Shown here: one piece after another, positions 57,477-64,000 of the stretch
How positions within the stretch are numbered: position 1 is the stretch's first letter
Layout of the letters: each line of letters starts with the position of its first letter
Notes under the pieces: generated by a model
What the model was told of the DNA's origin: nothing
Databases searched by the model: none
Seen by the model: the letters and a program-made list of their open reading frames with translations, nothing else
Program-made: the position numbers and the translations under genes
Assembly (NCBI GenBank): GCA_050943475.1
Contig: JBMNPF010000007.1
Coordinates: 1-64,000 of the forward strand
Direction: 5' to 3'
Length of the DNA stretch: 64,000 nucleotides
Source of the DNA: Metaruminococcus_A sp050943475
Lineage (GTDB): Bacteria; Bacillota; Clostridia; Oscillospirales; Ruminococcaceae

Positions 57477-58768
57477 GTGGAATGGTACTCAAAAACGGGC
57501 TGGTGATAGACCCCTCCCAAGACATGAAGCAGATTGCAGATATCCGGATTGAAAACGGTTTGGTTGCTGAAATCGGTACGGGGCTTCACGGCGAACAGGA
57601 GCTGGACCTCACCGGACTGGCAGTGTTTCCGGGCCTTGTGGATATGCATGTACATTTCCGCGACCCCGGCCTCACCTATAAAGAGGACATTTTTTCCGGC
57701 TGCCGTGCGGCAGCGGCAGGCGGCGTGACCTCGGTCGCCTGCATGCCCAACACCAAACCGACGACCGATACGCCGGAAACGGTTGGCTACATTGTGGACA
57801 AAGCGAGCCGGGCAGACGCCCATGTTTACCCGGTTGCGGCCATAACCAAAGGGCTTTCCGGCACGGAGATGACCGATTTTGCCGCGCTGAAGGCAGCGGG
57901 AGCCGTCGGCGTTTCGGACGACGGGCGCCCGGTGGAAAACGCGGCGATGATGCAGCGTGCGCTGGAGCTCGCCGACCGCAGCCAGATGAAGATTATTTCT
58001 CACTGTGAGGATTTGGCGATTATAGACGGCGGGATTGTCAACGAGGGCAAGACGTCCCGCGCGCTGGGGCTCAAAGGGATGCACCGTTCCTCTGAGGACA
58101 GCGTGACAGCAAGGGAAATTGCACTGGCGGCTGCAACGGGTACGGCAATCCATATTGCCCATGTCAGTACCAAAGGATCGGTCGCCCTGATTCGGGACGC
58201 CAAAGCGCGCGGCGTGCGGGTGACGGCGGAAACTGCTCCCCATTACTTTATGCTCACCGATGAGCTGCTCTTCAAGCGGGACGCGGACTACCGCATGAAT
58301 CCGCCGCTGCGGGAGCAGGAGGACTGTGATGCGGTGCTGGACGGGGTGCTGGACGGGACGCTCGACTGCATTGTCACCGACCATGCGCCGCATGCGCCGG
58401 AGGAAAAGGCGGATTTTGAAAAGGCTCCGAACGGTGTTGTAGGGCTGGAGACCTCCTTTGCCGCCTGCATGACGGCGTTGGTGCAAACCGGCAAGCTCTC
58501 CATCAGCGGGCTGATTGAGCGAATGTCGCTGAACCCGGCCAGGCTGCTCGGTATTCGGGCAGGTTCACTCGCGGTTGGTATGCCGGCGGATATTGCGGCG
58601 GCAGACCTCAACGAGCGCTGGGTGGTGGATGTGGACAGGCTCCACTCCAAGAGCCGCAACAGCGTTTTCAAAGGGATGACGCTGCAGGGGAAAATCAAAT
58701 ACACCCTGCTGAACGGCAGGCTGGTATATAAGGACAATGGTTCAGAGAGAAAGGCGGATGCGGAATGA
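57473..58768 (+). CDS. pyrC: Dihydroorotase
   Basis: Closes carbamoyl-aspartate to dihydroorotate. The 431-residue protein is of the class I type: PGLVDMHVHFRDPG (zinc ligands HxH, about 55-68), then His in IISHCEDL, and IHIAHVSTKGSV; LDCIVTDHAPHAPEEK with the catalytic Asp. The Lys normally carbamylated is replaced as in many Gram-positives (the loop DPGLTYKED is intact). ATGA overlap with pyrR. Confidence 0.95.
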   Translation: MSGMVLKNGLVIDPSQDMKQIADIRIENGLVAEIGTGLHGEQELDLTGLAVFPGLVDMHVHFRDPGLTYKEDIFSGCRAAAAGGVTSVACMPNTKPTTDTPETVGYIVDKASRADAHVYPVAAITKGLSGTEMTDFAALKAAGAVGVSDDGRPVENAAMMQRALELADRSQMKIISHCEDLAIIDGGIVNEGKTSRALGLKGMHRSSEDSVTAREIALAAATGTAIHIAHVSTKGSVALIRDAKARGVRVTAETAPHYFMLTDELLFKRDADYRMNPPLREQEDCDAVLDGVLDGTLDCIVTDHAPHAPEEKADFEKAPNGVVGLETSFAACMTALVQTGKLSISGLIERMSLNPARLLGIRAGSLAVGMPADIAAADLNERWVVDVDRLHSKSRNSVFKGMTLQGKIKYTLLNGRLVYKDNGSERKADAE

Positions 58769-59697
58769 TGATGGACAAGCTCATCAAGCAGATTGTGAAA
58801 ACCCAGAATCCAACGGTGGCAGGGCTTGACCCCAAGCTCGACTATGTGCCGGCCTATATCAAGACGGCAGCGTTTGAGCAGTATGGAGAAACCCTGAAAG
58901 GCGCTGCAAAAGCACTGCTCACCTTCAATAAGGGCTTAATTGACGCGTTCTGCGACATTGTGCCCGCCATAAAGCCGCAGGCCGCTTATTATGAAATGTA
59001 TGGATACCATGGCGTAAAAACGCTTTACAAAACCATTGCCTATGCCAAAAAGCGCGGGATGCTGGTGATTACCGACGGCAAACGCAACGACATCGGCACC
59101 ACAATGGAAGCCTACGCCACCGCCCATCTCGGCGGGTTTGAGCTTGGCGGTGAATTTGTGGAGCCGTTCGGTGCGGATGCGCTGACCGTCAACGGCTATT
59201 TGGGAAGCGACGGCATCCGCCCGCTGCTCAAGGTATGCAAGGAGCAGAAAAAAGGCATTTTTGTGCTGGCTAAGACATCCAACCCCTCCTCCGGCGAATT
59301 GCAGGACCGCCTGATAGACGGCAAGCCCGTTTATGAAATTATGGGCGAGATGTGCGAAGGCTGGGGAGCAGACCTTGTTGGCAAATACGGGTACAGCGCG
59401 GTTGGCGCAGTAGTTGGTGCGACCTACCCAAAACAGCTTGAAGAGCTGCGTGCAAAATTACCGCATACCTTCTTCCTTGTGCCGGGCTACGGCGCGCAGG
59501 GCGGGGGGGCAGCCGACGTTGCTCCCGCATTTGACAAAAACGGCCTTGGCGCCATTGTCAATTCCTCCCGCGGGATCATGTGCGCTTATCAAAAAGAAGG
59601 CTGTCCGGAGGAGGATTATGCGCGTGCGGCCCGCCGGGAAGCGTTCCGCATGAAGGAGGATATTCTTTCCCAAATTGGGGAAATCCGGATCGGTTAA
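58765..59697 (+). CDS. pyrF: Orotidine-5'-phosphate decarboxylase, type 2
   Basis: Makes UMP from OMP. The 310-residue protein belongs to the longer PyrF type 2 subgroup: VAGLDPKLDYVP, FNKGLIDAF, and ITDGKRNDIGTTMEAYA with the catalytic D-K-N-D array (about 110-126), and VPGYGAQGGG at the phosphate site. Starts at 58765, 58768 or 58771 (ATGATGATG) cannot be told apart; the first overlaps the pyrC stop. carA follows after 35 nt. Confidence 0.94.
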   Translation: MMMDKLIKQIVKTQNPTVAGLDPKLDYVPAYIKTAAFEQYGETLKGAAKALLTFNKGLIDAFCDIVPAIKPQAAYYEMYGYHGVKTLYKTIAYAKKRGMLVITDGKRNDIGTTMEAYATAHLGGFELGGEFVEPFGADALTVNGYLGSDGIRPLLKVCKEQKKGIFVLAKTSNPSSGELQDRLIDGKPVYEIMGEMCEGWGADLVGKYGYSAVGAVVGATYPKQLEELRAKLPHTFFLVPGYGAQGGGAADVAPAFDKNGLGAIVNSSRGIMCAYQKEGCPEEDYARAARREAFRMKEDILSQIGEIRIG

Positions 59698-59732
59698 CCG
59701 TTTCATCTTCATCAGATACAGTGGAGGTTTAC

Positions 59733-60824
59733 ATGGAAAAAGCAACTTTACTGCTGGCAGACGGCAGCGTTTACGAAGGGTACAGCTTTGGAGCCAAGGG
59801 AACGGTCATTGGTGAAATTGTCTTTTCAACCGGTATGACCGGTTACCAGGAGACGCTGACCGACCCCAGCTATTACGGCCATATTGTCACACAGACGTTT
59901 CCTCTTGTGGGGAATTACGGTACCAACAGCCTTGACGGTGAGTCCGCCCGCTGCCACCTGAGCGGCTATATTGTACGGGAATGGTGTGAGCATCCGTCCA
60001 ATTTTCGCTGCGAGGACGACATTGACAGTTACTTAAAGGAAAAAGGCGTGGTTGGCCTGTACGGTATTGATACCCGCAGCCTTACTCGTAAAATCCGCGA
60101 ATTTGGTGTAATGAACGGTATGATTACAAACGAGCCGATTGCCGATAAAGCTGCGGCGCTGGAAAAAATCCGCGCATTTTACATCAAAGATGCAGTTAAA
60201 AACGTCTCTACACCGGAAATCCGCACCTATAAGGCGGAGGGCGAAACCAAATACCGTGTGGTACTGTTTGACTTTGGCTACAAGCGCAACATTGAACGGG
60301 AGCTGTTAAAACGCGGATGCGATGTTACAGTTGTGCCGTACAACACCACGGCCGACCAGATTAAGGAGATGAACCCGGACGGCGTTATGCTTTCCAACGG
60401 CCCTGGAGATCCGAAAGACAACATTGAGACCATTTTAAACCTGCGGGAAATGCTGAAGTTAAAAATCCCGACCTTTGGCATCTGTCTTGGGCACCAGCTC
60501 ATGGCGCTTGCAAACGGCGCCTCCACCCGCAAGCTCAAATATGGGCACCGCGGAGAAAACCAGCCGGTGGTGGATCTTGACAATGACCGCACCTTTGTCA
60601 CCAGCCAAAACCATGGCTACGCGGTGGATTCGGACAGCATTAAAGCCTCGGTGGGCGTGGTGAACTATAAAAACGCAAATGACGGCACCTGTGAAGGGGT
60701 TCGTTACCTCAAGCACCCGACCGTAACGGTGCAGTTTCACCCAGAGGCCTGCGGCGGGCCGGAGGACACTGCGTTCCTGTTCGACCGCTTTATTGAAATG
60801 ATGGAAAAGGGAGGACACAAATAA
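59733..60824 (+). CDS. carA: Carbamoyl phosphate synthase small subunit
   Basis: The glutaminase that supplies ammonia to CarB. The 363-residue protein has the N-terminal domain (LLLADGSVYEGYSFGA; STGMTGYQETLTDPSY) and the class I amidotransferase domain with the catalytic GICLGHQ (Cys) and the His-x-Glu (FHPEACGGP). GGAGGT lies 7 nt before ATG 59733. Its stop overlaps the carB ATG by one base (TAATG). Confidence 0.96.
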   Translation: MEKATLLLADGSVYEGYSFGAKGTVIGEIVFSTGMTGYQETLTDPSYYGHIVTQTFPLVGNYGTNSLDGESARCHLSGYIVREWCEHPSNFRCEDDIDSYLKEKGVVGLYGIDTRSLTRKIREFGVMNGMITNEPIADKAAALEKIRAFYIKDAVKNVSTPEIRTYKAEGETKYRVVLFDFGYKRNIERELLKRGCDVTVVPYNTTADQIKEMNPDGVMLSNGPGDPKDNIETILNLREMLKLKIPTFGICLGHQLMALANGASTRKLKYGHRGENQPVVDLDNDRTFVTSQNHGYAVDSDSIKASVGVVNYKNANDGTCEGVRYLKHPTVTVQFHPEACGGPEDTAFLFDRFIEMMEKGGHK

Positions 60825-63800
60825 TGCCGCTTAGACACGATATTAAGAAGGTACTCGTCATTGGCTCTGGTCCTATCGTCATTGGGCAGGCGGCGGAGTT
60901 TGACTACGCCGGTGCACAGGCCTGCCGCGCGCTCAAGCAGGAGGGGCTTGAGGTCGTCCTCATCAACTCCAACCCGGCCACCATTATGACCGACAAAACC
61001 ATGGCCGACGAAATTTATATTGAACCGCTGACCCTCGATGTGGTCAAGCGGGTCATTGAAATTGAGAAACCGGACAGCGTGCTTTCTACCCTGGGCGGGC
61101 AGACCGGCCTCACCCTTTCCATGCAGCTTGCGGAGGAGGGGTTCCTGGAGGAACACGGTGTCAAGCTGCTCGGCGCGAATCCAGAGACCATCCACAAGGC
61201 AGAGGATCGCCAGGCCTTTAAGGATACCATGGAAGCCATTGGCGAACCGTGTATCCCCTCCAAGGTTGTCACCACCATTGAGGATGCGGTGGCGTTTGCA
61301 AACGAACCGGGGATTGGCTACCCGCTCATTATCCGTCCGGCGTTTACCCTGGGAGGTACTGGCGGCGGTATTGTAAACAACGAGGAAGAGCTGCGGGATA
61401 TTGCCGAAAACGGCCTGCGTTTGTCCCCAATTACCCAAATCCTCGTGGAAAAATGCATCTCCGGCTGGAAGGAGATTGAGTTTGAGGTCATCCGTGACCG
61501 CAAGGGCAACGTCATCACCGTCTGTTCAATGGAAAACTTCGACCCGGTCGGCGTCCACACCGGTGACAGCATTGTTATTGCACCGGCGGTTACCCTGAGT
61601 GACAAGGAGTATCAAATGCTCCGCACCGCGGCGCTCAACATTGTATCGGAACTGCGGGTGGAAGGCGGCTGCAACGTTCAGTTTGCCCTGCACCCCACCT
61701 CGTTTGAATATGCGGTGATCGAGGTCAATCCCCGTGTGTCGCGTTCCTCGGCACTTGCTTCCAAGGCGACCGGCTACCCGATTGCAAAGGTTGCAACCCG
61801 CATTGCCATTGGTTATACGCTGGATGAAATCATTAACGCGGTCACCGGCAAAACCTACGCCTGCTTTGAGCCTTCCATAGACTATGTTGTCATCAAGTTC
61901 CCGAAATGGCCGTTTGAAAAGTTCGTCTACGCCAAACGCACCCTCGGCACCCAGATGATGGCGACTGGCGAAGTCATGGCCATTGGCACCTCCTTTGAAC
62001 AGGCTATGATGAAGGCGGTCCGCGGTGCGGAGCTTGGCCTTTCCACCATGAACCTGAAAAAGCTCGCGGATCTTTCGGATGAAGAAATCCACAACCGGCT
62101 CTACAACTGCGATGACGAGCGTTCCTTTGTAATTTATGAGGCGCTTAAACGCGGCATTGCGCCGGAGGAAATCCACTCCATCACCAAAATTGACAACTGG
62201 TTCCTTTACAAACTGCTTAACCTTATCAAAATGGAGCGCAGTCTTGCAGACGGTGAACTAACCGACGAAAAATACCTGGCTGCCAAAAAATATGGTTTCC
62301 TCGACGAAACCATCGAGCAGCTCTCCGGGCAGACCATCAAGAATCCGCGCTTTGCCGCTTACAAGATGGTTGATACCTGCGCCGCCGAATTTGCGGCAGA
62401 AACCCCGTATTTTTATTCCACCTACGATGATGAGAACGAGGCGGAGCTGTTTATCAATGAACATAACACCGGCAAGAAAAAGGTGGTGGTATTCGGTTCC
62501 GGCCCAATCCGCATTGGGCAGGGCATTGAGTTTGACTACTGCTCGGTTCACTGTGTCTGGGCGCTCAAGGAAGAAGGGTATGAAGCGGTTATCTGCAACA
62601 ACAACCCGGAGACCGTTTCCACCGACTTTGACACCGGCGACCGCCTTTATTTTGACCCGCTGACCAAGGAGGACGTCCGCAGTATTCTCGAGACCGAGAA
62701 GCCATACGGCGTTGTCGTCCAGTTTGGCGGCCAAACTGCCATTAAGCTCGCGAAGTATCTCGACGAGCTGGGGGCGAATATCCTTGGTACCTCGGCGGAC
62801 AGCGTCGACGCTGCTGAGGACCGCGAGCGTTTTGACGAACTGCTGGAGCAGTGCGGCATCCCGCGCCCGCAGGGCCACACCGTCTTTACCACCGAAGAGG
62901 CCATCAAGGCGGCAAATGAGCTGGGTTACCCGGTTCTGATGCGTCCGTCCTATGTCCTCGGCGGTCAGAACATGATCATCGCCCATTCAGACAAGGACAT
63001 TGTCGAGTACATGGAAATCATCCTCGGCAACAACATTGAAAACCCGGTGCTTATCGACAAATACCTCATGGGCGTCGAGGTCGAGGTCGACGCTATTTGC
63101 GACGGCAAGGACTACCTCATCCCCGGTATCATGGAACATGTAGAGCGCGCAGGCGTTCATTCCGGCGACTCAATTTCCATCTATCCGGCACAGAACCTCT
63201 CCAAGCGCATCCGCGAGACCATTGTGGACTACACCGGCAGGCTTGCAAAGGCGCTGAACGTCATTGGGCTTGTCAATGTGCAGTACGTGGTTTACAACGA
63301 CACGGTCTATGTCATTGAGGTCAATCCCCGTTCCTCCAGGACGGTGCCTTACATCAGCAAGGTCACCGGCGTGCCGATGGTGGATATGGCGACCAAAATC
63401 ATGCTCGGCGCCACCCTTGAAGAGCTGGGCTGGGGCACCGGCCTGTACCCGGAGGGCGATTATGTTGCCGTCAAGGTGCCAGTCTTCAGCTTTGAAAAGC
63501 TGCACGACGTTGATACCCATCTGGGGCCGGAGATGAAATCCACCGGCGAGGTTTTGGGCATTGACCACACCTTTGAGGAGGCCCTGCTCAAGGGGCTGAC
63601 CGCGGCCGGATACAAAATGAAACGCTCCGGCGGCGTACTGATGACCGTCCGCGATTCCGACAAGCAGGAGCTCATCAAGATTGCGGATAAATTCAACACC
63701 CTTGGGTTTGACCTTTACGCAACCCCGGGTACGGCGAACACCCTCAACAAGAACATGATTCCGACCAATGTGGTACCCAAACACAAGGACGGCAAAAACA

Positions 63801-64000
63801 ATGTCATCACCCTGCTGGACAGCGGGAAGATTGATTACATCATCTCCACTTCGGAAAAAGGCCGCGAACCCGCCAAAGACAGCGTGAAAATCCGCCGCAA
63901 GGCGGTGGAGCGCTCCATTGCAAGCCTGACCTCACTGGATACCGCAAATGCGGTTGCAGACAGCCTGCTGCTCGGCAAAACGGTGGGCGATGTTGAGCTT
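60824..64000 (+). CDS. carB: Carbamoyl phosphate synthase large subunit (3' end outside window)
   Basis: CarB makes carbamoyl phosphate from bicarbonate, ammonia and two ATP. The frame is open for 1,059 codons to the last base; the family has about 1,065-1,075, so only the last residues are missing. Seen: two homologous halves, each with an ATP-grasp part (VIGSGPIVIGQAAEFDYAG; later FGSGPIRIGQGIEFDYCS), EVNPRVSRSSALASKATGYP in the first half and EVNPRSSRTVPYISK in the second, and the MGS-like allosteric domain at the end. GGAGG precedes the ATG. It lies last of the visible pyr operon. Confidence 0.96.
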   Translation, partial: MPLRHDIKKVLVIGSGPIVIGQAAEFDYAGAQACRALKQEGLEVVLINSNPATIMTDKTMADEIYIEPLTLDVVKRVIEIEKPDSVLSTLGGQTGLTLSMQLAEEGFLEEHGVKLLGANPETIHKAEDRQAFKDTMEAIGEPCIPSKVVTTIEDAVAFANEPGIGYPLIIRPAFTLGGTGGGIVNNEEELRDIAENGLRLSPITQILVEKCISGWKEIEFEVIRDRKGNVITVCSMENFDPVGVHTGDSIVIAPAVTLSDKEYQMLRTAALNIVSELRVEGGCNVQFALHPTSFEYAVIEVNPRVSRSSALASKATGYPIAKVATRIAIGYTLDEIINAVTGKTYACFEPSIDYVVIKFPKWPFEKFVYAKRTLGTQMMATGEVMAIGTSFEQAMMKAVRGAELGLSTMNLKKLADLSDEEIHNRLYNCDDERSFVIYEALKRGIAPEEIHSITKIDNWFLYKLLNLIKMERSLADGELTDEKYLAAKKYGFLDETIEQLSGQTIKNPRFAAYKMVDTCAAEFAAETPYFYSTYDDENEAELFINEHNTGKKKVVVFGSGPIRIGQGIEFDYCSVHCVWALKEEGYEAVICNNNPETVSTDFDTGDRLYFDPLTKEDVRSILETEKPYGVVVQFGGQTAIKLAKYLDELGANILGTSADSVDAAEDRERFDELLEQCGIPRPQGHTVFTTEEAIKAANELGYPVLMRPSYVLGGQNMIIAHSDKDIVEYMEIILGNNIENPVLIDKYLMGVEVEVDAICDGKDYLIPGIMEHVERAGVHSGDSISIYPAQNLSKRIRETIVDYTGRLAKALNVIGLVNVQYVVYNDTVYVIEVNPRSSRTVPYISKVTGVPMVDMATKIMLGATLEELGWGTGLYPEGDYVAVKVPVFSFEKLHDVDTHLGPEMKSTGEVLGIDHTFEEALLKGLTAAGYKMKRSGGVLMTVRDSDKQELIKIADKFNTLGFDLYATPGTANTLNKNMIPTNVVPKHKDGKNNVITLLDSGKIDYIISTSEKGREPAKDSVKIRRKAVERSIASLTSLDTANAVADSLLLGKTVGDVEL

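Noticed and set aside
1..64000. tRNA or rRNA genes, CRISPR arrays, insertion sequences with terminal repeats, replication origin
   Set aside because: No cloverleaf, rRNA core sequence, regularly spaced repeats, DDE transposase or DnaA-box cluster was seen on either strand. The serine-recombinase element is the only mobile element.

Overview
The window comes from the chromosome of a spore-forming Clostridia-type Firmicute, probably Oscillospiraceae or Ruminococcaceae (inferred). Evidence: moderately high GC, sporulation genes (gpr, spoIIP, dpaA/dpaB, spoIIE, yabP, yabQ), a PyrR attenuator, strong AGGAGG-type ribosome sites with some GTG and TTG starts, and the mfd / yabM-mazG-hup-rqcP-yabP-yabQ-divIC-yabR gene order known from Bacillus and Clostridia. 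No rRNA, tRNA or CRISPR array was seen.

Main observation: dpaA (spoVFA, dipicolinate synthase subunit A) is split. Codons 1-247 lie at 6911-7651, the last 47 codons at 12404-12547, and dpaB follows with an ATGA overlap. Between them sits a 4,752-bp element (7650-12401) with a 58-codon ORF, a short large-type serine recombinase, a patatin-like lipase, a DegV lipid-binding protein and an AT-rich M24 peptidase homologue. The element ends carry a 16-bp inverted repeat (15/16) placed symmetrically about a GG dinucleotide. Recombination there would restore a 294-codon dpaA exactly in frame. This is the layout of a skin-like developmental intervening element, here in dpaA. A sigma-K-type promoter and an 18-bp inverted repeat lie directly before dpaA.

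Layout. 1-4,000: end of mfd, a secreted unknown, a methyltransferase, rpsT. 4,179-13,116: gpr, spoIIP, unknown membrane protein, split dpaA with its element, dpaB. 13,286-17,277: gltX and spoIIE (Spo0A-type promoter). 17,600-23,445: DUF2975-like protein, fba, ogg, YczE-like and DUF6062 proteins, rlmB behind a long structured leader. 23,477-30,900: a P-type-ATPase-like protein lacking catalytic motifs, a divergent EF-G paralogue, DUF4830 protein, a pseudouridine synthase, a MsmX/UgpC-type ATPase. 31,185-36,355: PucR/CdaR-type regulator, ftsE, ftsX, an M23 murein hydrolase and a CtpA-like protein without its catalytic Ser/Lys. 36,439-48,176: unknown, greA, lysS, membrane protein, recJ, rsh (ppGpp), dtd, metallo-hydrolase, hemZ, a P-loop kinase. 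48,242-56,703: zinc-ribbon protein, punA, the yabM-to-yabR block, then a DUF5685 / DnaJ-TPR / membrane protein cluster behind a consensus Spo0A box. 56,736-64,000: pyrimidine operon pyrR-pyrC-pyrF-carA-carB under a PyrR attenuator; carB runs off the end.

How they fit together: SpoIIE activates the forespore programme, SpoIIP drives engulfment, DpaAB makes the dipicolinate of the spore core, Gpr degrades SASPs at germination, and YabP/YabQ act in coat and cortex formation. The element would couple DPA synthesis to a mother-cell DNA rearrangement. This is inferred from sequence only.
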